DNA of 6,844 nt from DASUMF01 sp040510575 (GCA_040510575.1 JBEVIU010000027.1:1-6844); one strand, 5' to 3'; numbered from the stretch's first letter, positions 1 to 6,063 are shown. Numbers and translations are program-made. Notes: generated by a model not told the origin, from the sequence alone.

Positions 1-210
1 CTCGGTGCGCTCGACCATGCGCTCGGCCTGGACGCGTGCCTCCTCGACGATGTCCTCCGCGTCACGCCGTGCCTGCGCGAGGTACTCGTCGCGCTCCTTG
101 AGCAGCCAGCGGGCGTGGCGCAGCTCCTCGGGCATCACCTGGAGCGCCTCGTCGAGCACGTCCATGGCCTCGTCGCGGTTCACGAGCACCGACGCCGACA
201 TCGGCATCGT
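1..210. repeat. Tandem direct repeat, unit 2 (of the coiled-coil genes)
   Basis: This stretch matches 345-554 at an offset of 344 bases, with two mismatches that I counted (123 versus 467, and 184 versus 528). Both are synonymous Leu-codon changes. The repeat continues beyond the left edge, so its full length is unknown. The match stops abruptly at 210: positions 211-282 differ from 555-626 at 20 of 72 bases. Confidence 0.95.
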
Positions 211-282
211 GCGTGCGGTGTCGATGATGTCGCGCAGCTCGCGCAGAATCGTCTCGAGGTCGTAGGCCTGTTGGTCGCTCAC
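1..282 (-). CDS. SepIVA/DivIVA-like coiled-coil protein, downstream tandem copy (3' end outside window)
   Basis: The first 94 codons of a gene that runs off the left edge. The start is a GTG at 282, in a 4-base GTGA overlap with the stop of the upstream copy. A GGAGG sits 10 bases before it (minus-strand reading of 293-297), inside the end of that copy. Residues 23-94 are identical to the upstream copy, while 8 of residues 1-22 differ, all but one or two conservatively (for example L9/M9, D18/E18, T22/S22). Visible parts are an N-terminal helix, a PMSASVLVNRDE segment (about 27-38), then a charged heptad-like helix rich in E, R and A (about 50-94). From memory, the pattern AR..PM.A...V.R, then P.EL..A, then RD..L..A, matches the N-terminal half of mycobacterial SepIVA, a DivIVA-domain protein of cell elongation and septation. 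The function is inferred from that resemblance. The true length is unknown because the stop is not in the window. Confidence 0.82.
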   Translation of the reverse strand, partial: MSDQQAYDLETILRELRDIIDTARTMPMSASVLVNRDEAMDVLDEALQVMPEELRHARWLLKERDEYLAQARRDAEDIVEEARVQAERMVERTE

Positions 283-626
283 GACTGCTCGGCCTCCGCG
301 TGGGCGACCACTTGCTGGGCGACCCGACGGGCCTCGCGGGCCACCTCGGTGCGCTCGACCATGCGCTCGGCCTGGACGCGTGCCTCCTCGACGATGTCCT
401 CCGCGTCACGCCGTGCCTGCGCGAGGTACTCGTCGCGCTCCTTGAGCAGCCAGCGGGCGTGGCGCAACTCCTCGGGCATCACCTGGAGCGCCTCGTCGAG
501 CACGTCCATGGCCTCGTCGCGGTTCACCAGCACCGACGCCGACATCGGCATCGTCCTCGCCGAGTCGACCATCTCCCGCAGCTGCAGGAGCAGGGTCTCC
601 ATGTCGTAGGCCTGCTGATCGCTCAC
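279..626 (-). CDS. SepIVA/DivIVA-like coiled-coil protein, upstream tandem copy
   Basis: A complete 115-residue protein with a GTG start at 626 that overlaps the coaD stop by 4 bases (GTGA). No good Shine-Dalgarno sequence lies ahead of it, so translation probably depends on coupling to coaD. It has no signal peptide or membrane segment. Residues 1-24 form a short amphipathic helix, 27-38 hold PMSASVLVNRDE, and 50-115 are a long charged helix with A/E/R repeats (EEARVQAERMVERTEVARE around 80-98), typical of a coiled coil. It resembles only the N-terminal half of mycobacterial SepIVA, which is about 245 residues, so it could be a shortened paralogue. A cytoplasmic role in envelope growth or division is inferred. 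Other proteins with this look are annotated as F0 ATP synthase subunit b-like, but there is no membrane helix here. Its last codons supply the ribosome-binding site of the next copy. Confidence 0.85.
   Translation of the reverse strand: MSDQQAYDMETLLLQLREMVDSARTMPMSASVLVNRDEAMDVLDEALQVMPEELRHARWLLKERDEYLAQARRDAEDIVEEARVQAERMVERTEVAREARRVAQQVVAHAEAEQS
345..554. repeat. Tandem direct repeat, unit 1 (of the coiled-coil genes)
   Basis: Partner of 1-210, with 208 of 210 bases identical. It covers codons 25-94 of the upstream coiled-coil gene. The upstream gene continues for 21 more codons (344 down to 282) before its stop; the matching part of the downstream gene is off the window. The unit spacing of 344 bases equals one gene length minus the 4-base overlap, so the duplication kept the GTGA junction. 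Confidence 0.95.
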
Positions 627-1105
627 TGCTTCGCGAACTTCTGCTCGAGGCGCGCCGCCACGCTCGGCGGCACCATGCTCGTGACGTCGCCGCCGAACTT
701 CGCGACCTCGCACACCAGGCTCGACGACAGGAACGAGTACTGCGGGCTGGTGGAGATGAAGAAGGTGTCGATTCCCGACAGCTTCTGGTTCATCTGTGCC
801 ATCTGGAGCTCGTAGTCGAAGTCGGAGATGGCGCGCAGGCCCTTCACGATCGCTTCGGCGCCGTGCTCGCGGGCGAAGTCGACGACGAGACCGGTGAGCC
901 ACTCGATCCGGACGTTCCGGAGGTGACCGATCACCTCGACGAGCATCTCCTGGCGATCCTCGATCGAGAAGCGCGAACCCGCCTTCTGGGGATTGCGGGT
1001 GACCGCCACGATCACATCGTCGAAGTGACGGGCGGTCCGCTCGATGATGTCGAGGTGGCCGTTCGTGACGGGATCGAACGAGCCTGGGCAGAGGGCAGTT
1101 GCCAC
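623..1105 (-). CDS. coaD: Phosphopantetheine adenylyltransferase (CoaD)
   Basis: Transfers AMP from ATP to 4'-phosphopantetheine to give dephospho-CoA, the penultimate step of coenzyme A synthesis, in the cytoplasm. The product is 160 residues, the normal length for the family. It opens with CPGSFDPVTNGHLDII (6-21), the nucleotidyltransferase T-x-G-H motif (T14 to H17). K41 lies in RNPQKAG, and GLRAISDFDYELQMAQMN (89-106) contains the substrate-binding Arg (R91). The C-terminal SFLSSSLV (124-131) is the ATP-binding ISSTK/R-type motif. A cysteine follows it (VCEV) where Lys or Arg is common. The GTG start at 1105 is chosen because it puts the motif at the usual distance from the N-terminus; an AGGAG lies 11 bases upstream. 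It sits 41 bases after rsmD, and its TGA overlaps the next start. Identification is secure. Confidence 0.97.
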   Translation of the reverse strand: MATALCPGSFDPVTNGHLDIIERTARHFDDVIVAVTRNPQKAGSRFSIEDRQEMLVEVIGHLRNVRIEWLTGLVVDFAREHGAEAIVKGLRAISDFDYELQMAQMNQKLSGIDTFFISTSPQYSFLSSSLVCEVAKFGGDVTSMVPPSVAARLEQKFAKQ

Positions 1106-1116
1106 GAGGGACCTGG

Positions 1117-1121
1117 CTCCT
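1117..1121 (-). promoter_or_regulatory. Shine-Dalgarno site of coaD
   Basis: AGGAG on the minus strand lies 11 bases before the GTG at 1105, in the only real gap (41 bases) between recG and the coiled-coil genes. The spacing is slightly long, but the site supports the chosen GTG. I see no convincing promoter or terminator in the gap, so rsmD and coaD are probably on the same transcript. Confidence 0.55.
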
Positions 1122-1146
1122 GGTGGTTGGGCGGCAGTCGACCGAG

Positions 1147-1704
1147 CTACACGGTCGCGACGACGAGGAGCGTATCGCCGTGGGCCAGCTCTCTCCCGAC
1201 GCGCCAGTCCGCGGGAAGCGCAGGGCGGGAGCTCGCACGGCACTCGACCACCACCGTGGCGTCGGGCGCGAGCCATCGGACATCGGCGAGCACCGCGAGC
1301 TCCTGCTCGATGTCGGCCGTCGGCGCGTCGTAGGGCGGGTCGCAGAACACGAGGTCGAACGGGGCCTCGGGCGCCGGCTGGCGGAGGAACGCGGCGACCG
1401 ACGACGAGTGCACGCGTGCCTGGTCGGCAAAGCCTGTGGTCTCGAGGTTGGTACGGATCGCGTCGAGCGCGTGGCGGTCGCGGTCGACGAACACCGCGCG
1501 CGCGGCGCCGCGTGAGATGGCCTCGATCCCGAACGCGCCACTCCCCGCGTAGAGATCCAGCACGACCGCGTCGTCGACCGGGCCCGGGCCGAGCGACGCG
1601 AACAGCGACTCCTTGGCGCGATCGGTGGACGGCCGCGCGTTCTTCGGCGCCACGAGACGAAGCCCGCCCGCGGTGCCGGCGATGACGCGCAGCCCGCGCG
1701 CCAT
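1147..1704 (-). CDS. rsmD: 16S rRNA (guanine(966)-N2)-methyltransferase RsmD
   Basis: S-adenosylmethionine-dependent methyltransferase that modifies the guanine equivalent to G966 in E. coli 16S rRNA during small-subunit assembly. It has 185 residues, normal for RsmD. MARGLRVIAGTAGG at the N-terminus and RPSTDRAKESLF (24-35) are family signatures. VLDLYAGSGAFGIEA (48-62) is the SAM-binding motif I, VFVDRD (71-76) is motif II with the acidic ribose-binding residue, and FCDPPY (120-125) is the catalytic DPPY motif for amino methylation. The ATG overlaps the recG TGA by one base (TGATG), so translation is probably coupled. The stop is TAG at 1147-1149. The rsmD–coaD pairing is widespread in bacteria, which agrees with the call. 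Confidence 0.95.
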   Translation of the reverse strand: MARGLRVIAGTAGGLRLVAPKNARPSTDRAKESLFASLGPGPVDDAVVLDLYAGSGAFGIEAISRGAARAVFVDRDRHALDAIRTNLETTGFADQARVHSSSVAAFLRQPAPEAPFDLVFCDPPYDAPTADIEQELAVLADVRWLAPDATVVVECRASSRPALPADWRVGRELAHGDTLLVVATV

Positions 1705-3857
1705 CAGCTCTTGAAGAGGAACTCGACGGCTTCGCCGAGGAGGTCCTCGACCTCTTCGCGCAGCTGCGCATGCTCCACGAGATCTGCGTCGGCGTCGAGG
1801 ATCTGCTCGGCGACGGCGCGCGCCGCGAGCACGATCGGCTCGTCGTACGGGAGGCGCCCGAGCTTGAGGTCGGTCCAACCCGCCTGGCGCTCGCCGAACA
1901 CCTCTCCCGCGCCGCGGATCTCGAGGTCGCGCTCGGCGAGCTCGAAGCCGTCGCCCGACGCGACCATCGCCTCCATGCGCGCGACACCATGGGGGGTGGT
2001 CGGCGCGGCGAGGAGATAGCAGCGCGAGGCGTGCTCCCCCCGCCCGATGCGTCCCCGCAACTGGTGCAGCTGGAGCAACCCGAAGCGATCGGCGTCCTCG
2101 ACGACCATGACGGTCGCGTTCGGGACGTCGACGCCGACCTCGATCACGGTCGTGGCGACGAGCACGTCGATCTCACCGGCCCGGAACGCGGTCATCACCG
2201 ACTCCTTCTCCGCGGCCGGCATCTGCCCGTGCAAGAGCCCCAACCGAAGCCCCGCGAGGTCTTCGGCCTCGAGGCGCTCGCGTTCCTCGGTGGCTGCTCT
2301 CGCCTCCAACTTGGCCGATCCCTCGACCAGCGGGCACACCACATACGCCTGGCGCCCCGCCGCGACCTCGTCGCGCACGTGCGCGTACACCGCAGCTCGT
2401 TCCAACGGCCCGGGGCCGACCGCGTCGGTGACGATGGGCGAGCGCCCCGCCGGGAGCTCGCGCAGCTCGGTCTTGTCGAGATCGCCGTAGATCAGCATCG
2501 CGGCGGTGCGCGGGATCGGGGTGGCCGTCATCACGAGCACGTCGGGGCTGTCGCCCTTGGCCCGGAGGAGGTCGCGTTGCTCCACCCCGAACCGATGCTG
2601 CTCGTCGATCACTGCCACCCCGAGCTTCGCGAACTCCACCCCGCCGTAGATCAGCGCGTGGGTGCCGACGAGGATGTCGATGTCGCCCGCGAGGAGCCCG
2701 GCGGCGATGCGCCGCCGTTCGGCCGCGGGCGTGCGGTTCGTGAGCAGGGCGGCCCGTACCGGGCGCTCGGCGAGCAACGTTCCTTCCGACGGCACGACGA
2801 GGCCGTCGAGCAGCGCGCGCATCGTGAGCTCGTGCTGTTCGGCCAGCACCTCGGTGGGCGCCATGAACGCGCCCTGGTACCCGCCCTGCACCGCGGTCAG
2901 GAGCGCGGTCAGCGCGACGACCGTCTTGCCCGAACCCACCTCGCCCTGCAACAACCGGTGCATCGGCGCCGGACCCGCGAGGTCGCGCGTGATCTCGGCG
3001 ATGGCTCGTTGCTGGTCGCCGGTGAGCGGGAACGGCAGCCGCGCGTGGAACTCCGGTACGAGGGGACCGTCGATCTCGTGGCGGATGCCCGACGCAGCGG
3101 CCGCGAGCGCACGCTTGCGGGCGACGAGGCCGAGCTGCATGCGGAGGAACTCGTCGAACTTGAGTCGATGTGCAGCGGCGCGCGCGTCCGCGATCGCGTC
3201 AGGGCGGTGGATGTGCTCGTAGGCGCGGGTGCGGTCGACGAGATCCTGCTCGTCGCGCACGGACGAGTCGAGCGGGTCGGCGAAGCCGCGGGTCCTCGTG
3301 CGTTCGAGACACGTGGCGACGGCCCGCCGCAGCTGCCACGTGTGCACCTCCGCCTTGCCCGACTGCGGATACACGGCCACGACGGTGCCGGTGATGTCAC
3401 TGCTCGACGGTGCCTCGCCGTCGGGCGCGCTGAGCACGTCGACGACCGGGTTGGTGATCTGCCGCTTCCCCCGGTACTGCTCGACCTTGCCGAACAGCGA
3501 TACCTGCGTGCCGGGGCGGAGCTGGCGTTCGCGCCAACCCTGGTTGAAGAACACCACTTCGAGCAGCCCGGTGCCGTCGTACACGGTGCCGCTCACGATC
3601 GTTCGCTTGCCGTCGCGCGATCGACGCGAGCGCATGGCGCGCACTTCGGCGTCGATCGTCGCTTCGTCGCCGACGGCGAGCTCCGCGATCTCGGCCCGCT
3701 GGGTGCGGTCGACGTAGCGGCGCGGGTAGTGCTCGAGCAGGTCGAGCACGCTCGTGATCCCCATCTCGGCCAGACCCACGCGGAGCTTGTCGCCCACCGC
3801 GCGCAGGTCGGTCACCGGCCTCCCGGCCAGCTCGCGAAGGGTGATGCCCGACTCCAA
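1704..3857 (-). CDS. recG: ATP-dependent DNA helicase RecG
   Basis: Superfamily 2 helicase that remodels stalled replication forks and Holliday junctions. It has 717 residues, within the usual 690-740. The N-terminal wedge region (about 15-200) includes LLEHYPRRYVDRT (40-52) and an OB fold (about 65-145). Helicase domain 1 has Walker A GEVGSGKT (305-312), a TEVLAEQH motif (335-342), motif II DEQH (418-421) and TATPIPRT (444-451). Domain 2 has LHGQMPAAEKE (542-552), ATTVIEVGVDVPNA (568-581) and motif VI QLRGRIGRG (599-607). The TRG element follows as RDLEIRGAGEVFGERQAG (643-660). All key residues are present. The start is taken as TTG at 3857, 7 bases after the previous stop, with no clear Shine-Dalgarno. 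CTG directly before it, or internal GTG codons at residues 15 and 21, are alternatives, but they would be unusual or would trim the wedge. Confidence 0.96.
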   Translation of the reverse strand: MESGITLRELAGRPVTDLRAVGDKLRVGLAEMGITSVLDLLEHYPRRYVDRTQRAEIAELAVGDEATIDAEVRAMRSRRSRDGKRTIVSGTVYDGTGLLEVVFFNQGWRERQLRPGTQVSLFGKVEQYRGKRQITNPVVDVLSAPDGEAPSSSDITGTVVAVYPQSGKAEVHTWQLRRAVATCLERTRTRGFADPLDSSVRDEQDLVDRTRAYEHIHRPDAIADARAAAHRLKFDEFLRMQLGLVARKRALAAAASGIRHEIDGPLVPEFHARLPFPLTGDQQRAIAEITRDLAGPAPMHRLLQGEVGSGKTVVALTALLTAVQGGYQGAFMAPTEVLAEQHELTMRALLDGLVVPSEGTLLAERPVRAALLTNRTPAAERRRIAAGLLAGDIDILVGTHALIYGGVEFAKLGVAVIDEQHRFGVEQRDLLRAKGDSPDVLVMTATPIPRTAAMLIYGDLDKTELRELPAGRSPIVTDAVGPGPLERAAVYAHVRDEVAAGRQAYVVCPLVEGSAKLEARAATEERERLEAEDLAGLRLGLLHGQMPAAEKESVMTAFRAGEIDVLVATTVIEVGVDVPNATVMVVEDADRFGLLQLHQLRGRIGRGEHASRCYLLAAPTTPHGVARMEAMVASGDGFELAERDLEIRGAGEVFGERQAGWTDLKLGRLPYDEPIVLAARAVAEQILDADADLVEHAQLREEVEDLLGEAVEFLFKS

Positions 3858-3864
3858 CAGGGCG

Positions 3865-5568
3865 TTACTCGACGCCGACGAGGTAGGGATACAGCGGCTG
3901 GTCGCCGTCGTGCACCTCGATCTCGACGTCGGGGTGCGCGCGCTCCACGTGCTCGAGGACGCGCGCGGTCTCCCCCGCGTCGGCCTCCTCGCCGATGAGC
4001 AGCGTGACCAGCTCGACGTCGTCGTCCACCAGCTCGTCGAGCATGGCGATCAGGGCGTCGGCCGCGGAGGTGGTGGCGACGCGGATCCCGGCGCGCGTGA
4101 TCGCGATCCAGTCGCCCGCCTTGATCGGGCCACACTCCGCGGTGCTGTCGCGCACGGCCTGCGTCACCTCGCCGGCCTGCACGCGCGACGCGGCGTCGGC
4201 CATCGCGGTGAGGTTCACGTCGAGCGCGGCGGTCGGGTCGTACACGACGAGCGCGGCGAGCGCCTCGACCACCGACGCCGTGGGCACCACGTCGACGGCG
4301 CGTTCGGTGAGCTCGGGCACCTGACGCGCCACCGGCACGATGTTCTTGTTGTTCGGCAACACGATCACGCCGTCGGCGGCACAGCCTTCGACCGCGGCCA
4401 GGATCTGGGCGGTGGACGGATTCATCGACTGCCCACCGGCCACGACCTCCTGCACACCGAGCCCGGCGAGCAGGGTGCGCAGTCCCGCGCCGACCGCGAC
4501 CGCGACGACCGCAGTGGTCACGTGCTCGGCCGACGCCGCCCGGACCCATGCGACCTCCTCGAGCTCGGCCACCTGCTCGAACAGGTCGGTCACCCTGATG
4601 TCGGCCGGGCGCCCGGCCACGATCCCCGCCTCGATGGCACCGCCGATGTCGTTCGTGTGCACGTGGCAGTTCCAGATCCCGTCGCCACCCACGACGACGA
4701 TCGAGTCGCCCAGCGCGTCCCACGTGGACTTGAACTCGTCGATGCCCGTGTCGTCGCCGTGGAGGAAGTACATGACCTCGTAGCGCATTCCCGTGGTGTC
4801 GGCGACGGCGCGGGTGCCACCGTCGTCGGCGCCGTCGGCGTGCATGTGCGCGGCGACCGATGCCGGGGTGTGCACCTCTTCGGGTTCGGGGACCGGTCGC
4901 TCCGACACCACGTTGAGGCACGCGGCGATGAGGAGCTCGAAGCCGCGTCCGCCGGCGTCGACCACGCCCGCGTCACGCAGGACAGGGAGGAGATCGGGGG
5001 TGCTGGCGACGGCAGCCCGCGCCGCGGTGGCGGCGCGCTCGAGGAGATCGGACAGCGTGGCCTCGCCGCCTTCGTACGCGTGCTCCGCTGCTTCGGTGGC
5101 GCTGCGCACCACGGTGAGGATGGTGCCCTCGACCGGGCGCAGCACCGCCTCGTAGGCGGCGTCGGTGGCGCGGCGTAGCCCGGCGACGAGGTCGCCGCCC
5201 GCCACGGTGTCGAGCGGAGCGAAGGTGTCGGCCAGCCCGCGCAGGATCTGCGAGAGGATCACGCCAGAGTTGCCACGGGCACCCATCAGCGAACCGTGCT
5301 TGATGGCTGCGCACACCTCCGCCATGCTGAAGTCGGCAATGTCGGCATCGCCGCCGGGGAGCTCCCCCACGACCGACTCGAGCGTCAGCGCCATGTTGGT
5401 GCCGGTGTCGCCGTCGGGCACGGGATACACGTTGAGCCGGTTCAGCTCGTCCTGATGCGCGCGCAGCGCGTCGCGGTACGTGGACACGATGCGGCGCAGG
5501 TCGGCCGGTGCCAGTGCCTGCAGGACCCCCACGGCTGGGATGGTATCGCCCTGGCTGGTACCCTTCAC
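3865..5568 (-). CDS. DhaL/FakA-like (YloV family) fatty-acid kinase ATP-binding subunit homologue
   Basis: In the characterised homologue FakA, this subunit phosphorylates a fatty acid carried by a separate FakB (DegV-fold) protein. Here the substrate is inferred. It has 567 residues from GTG 5568. The DhaL kinase domain holds NVYPVPDGDTGTNM (46-59, metal-binding aspartates), GARGNSGVILSQ (97-108) and GVVDAGGRGF (201-210). The middle domain holds CHVHTND (301-307). The C-terminal domain has GGQSMNPST (378-386), LPNNKNI (404-410) and an ending in YPYLVGVE, all typical of the family. The N-terminal Cys of the middle-domain zinc site, as I recall it for FakA, appears replaced (RYEVMYF, 262-268). 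GTG at 5532 (residue 13) is a plausible alternative start, because homologues usually begin shortly before the first DhaL helix; it would give 555 residues. No FakB partner is in the window. It is first in the minus-strand operon. Confidence 0.9.
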   Translation of the reverse strand: MKGTSQGDTIPAVGVLQALAPADLRRIVSTYRDALRAHQDELNRLNVYPVPDGDTGTNMALTLESVVGELPGGDADIADFSMAEVCAAIKHGSLMGARGNSGVILSQILRGLADTFAPLDTVAGGDLVAGLRRATDAAYEAVLRPVEGTILTVVRSATEAAEHAYEGGEATLSDLLERAATAARAAVASTPDLLPVLRDAGVVDAGGRGFELLIAACLNVVSERPVPEPEEVHTPASVAAHMHADGADDGGTRAVADTTGMRYEVMYFLHGDDTGIDEFKSTWDALGDSIVVVGGDGIWNCHVHTNDIGGAIEAGIVAGRPADIRVTDLFEQVAELEEVAWVRAASAEHVTTAVVAVAVGAGLRTLLAGLGVQEVVAGGQSMNPSTAQILAAVEGCAADGVIVLPNNKNIVPVARQVPELTERAVDVVPTASVVEALAALVVYDPTAALDVNLTAMADAASRVQAGEVTQAVRDSTAECGPIKAGDWIAITRAGIRVATTSAADALIAMLDELVDDDVELVTLLIGEEADAGETARVLEHVERAHPDVEIEVHDGDQPLYPYLVGVE

Positions 5569-5581
5569 CGCCCACCAAGTC

Positions 5582-5586
5582 TGAGG
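5582..5586 (+). promoter_or_regulatory. Shine-Dalgarno site of rpmB
   Basis: TGAGG lies 9 bases before the ATG at 5596, so rpmB is not leaderless. A TGATCA palindrome (5590-5595) lies between the site and the start codon. The divergent FakA-like start is at 5568 or 5532, so the rpmB promoter must overlap the 5' end of that gene. I could not pick a convincing -10/-35 pair here on either strand. Confidence 0.55.
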
Positions 5587-5595
5587 TTTTGATCA

Positions 5596-5784
5596 ATGGC
5601 GTCCGTCTGCGAAGTCTGCGGCAAGAAGCCGCAGTTCGGGAAGCAACTCAGCCACTCGCACCGCCGAACCAACCGTCGTTGGAACCCCAACGTGCAACGT
5701 GTCCGCGCGATCGTGAACGGCGCCCCGCGCCGGCTCCACGTGTGCACCTCCTGCCTGAAGGCAGGCAAGGTGCAGAAGCCCTAA
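5596..5784 (+). CDS. rpmB: 50S ribosomal protein L28, zinc-ribbon form
   Basis: A 62-residue structural protein of the large ribosomal subunit. It begins MASVCEVCGKKPQFGKQLSH, the family signature, and continues with SHRRTNRRWNPNVQRVRA (19-37 region), rich in Arg for rRNA contact. Two Cys pairs, C5/C8 near the start and C50/C53 in VCTSC near the end, form the zinc-ribbon (C+) version. In actinobacteria C+ ribosomal proteins often have zinc-free paralogues elsewhere that are controlled by Zur; none is in this window. The ATG at 5596 has a TGAGG nine bases upstream. It is transcribed divergently from the FakA-like gene, and only 3 bases separate its TAA from the next ATG, so the two are probably cotranscribed. 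Confidence 0.96.
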   Translation: MASVCEVCGKKPQFGKQLSHSHRRTNRRWNPNVQRVRAIVNGAPRRLHVCTSCLKAGKVQKP

Positions 5785-5787
5785 CGC

Positions 5788-6015
5788 ATGCAGGGCGTCG
5801 TGCGCATCTACGACCCGCAGTCGGGCGAAGGCATCGTCGTGCGCGACACCGATCGCGCCGAGGTGGTGCTCGCCGCCGACGCGCTCGACGGTTCCATCTT
5901 CCGCATGTTGCGCCAGGGCCAGCGCATCAACTTCGAGGTCGACGCCGACGGACGCGCCACCACGGTGCGCATCGGGTCCGAGCCCGACATGGGTCTCCCC
6001 AGCGCACAGGTCTGA
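5788..6015 (+). CDS. Small protein with a degenerate cold-shock-like (OB) fold
   Basis: A 75-residue protein that starts 3 bases after rpmB without its own clear ribosome-binding site, so it is probably translated by coupling. The frame of the sequence follows a cold-shock domain: MQGVVRIYDPQSGEGIVV at the N-terminus (compare the M..GTVKWFN....GFGFI pattern) and FRMLRQGQRINFEVD (38-52), like the LREGQ.V.FEV strand. The RNA-binding signatures are lost. RNP1 (KGFGFI) reads GEGIVV (13-18), and RNP2 (VFVHF) reads EVVLAA (25-30). Only Y8 remains among the surface aromatics of a canonical cold-shock protein. The C-terminus GSEPDMGLPSAQV is probably disordered. Nucleic-acid binding is therefore doubtful. 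Position after an L28 gene suggests a ribosome- or translation-linked role, which is inference. The reading frame itself is well supported by spacing and composition. Confidence 0.8.
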   Translation: MQGVVRIYDPQSGEGIVVRDTDRAEVVLAADALDGSIFRMLRQGQRINFEVDADGRATTVRIGSEPDMGLPSAQV

Positions 6016-6018
6016 GCG

Positions 6019-6032
6019 GGCGCTCGAGCGCC
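6019..6032. other. Perfect 14-base palindrome GGCGCTCGAGCGCC after the cold-shock-like gene
   Basis: The palindrome starts 4 bases after the TGA of the preceding gene and about 45 bases before the pckG start. As RNA it could form a 5-base-pair GC stem with a TCGA loop. It has no T-run behind it (the next bases are ACCGAGTTCCC), so it is not a standard intrinsic terminator. It could instead be a weak terminator or a binding site for a dimeric regulator of pckG. Confidence 0.5.
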
Positions 6033-6063
6033 ACCGAGTTCCCTTGCGCTTCTAGGCCCTCGG

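Noticed and set aside
115..815. Plus-strand open frames across the tandem repeat
   Set aside because: They repeat only because the DNA beneath them is duplicated, and they run opposite the conserved coiled-coil and coaD genes.
1106..1990. An upstream extension of the coaD frame through rsmD
   Set aside because: The frame is open only by chance. The GTG at 1105 places the nucleotidyltransferase motif at the normal distance and has an AGGAG nearby.
1770..3998. A 742-codon open frame on the plus strand opposite recG
   Set aside because: It is an antisense shadow of recG, caused by high GC content. Its product is His/Arg/Glu-rich low-complexity sequence with no family motif, while the minus strand has every RecG helicase motif.
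3754..5178. A 474-codon open frame on the plus strand opposite the FakA-like gene
   Set aside because: Antisense shadow with composition typical of reverse-frame GC-rich sequence. The minus strand has clear DhaL/FakA motifs throughout.
6019..6050. Intrinsic terminator after the cold-shock-like gene
   Set aside because: The GC palindrome could form a stem, but no T-run follows it, so I list it only as a palindrome of unknown role.
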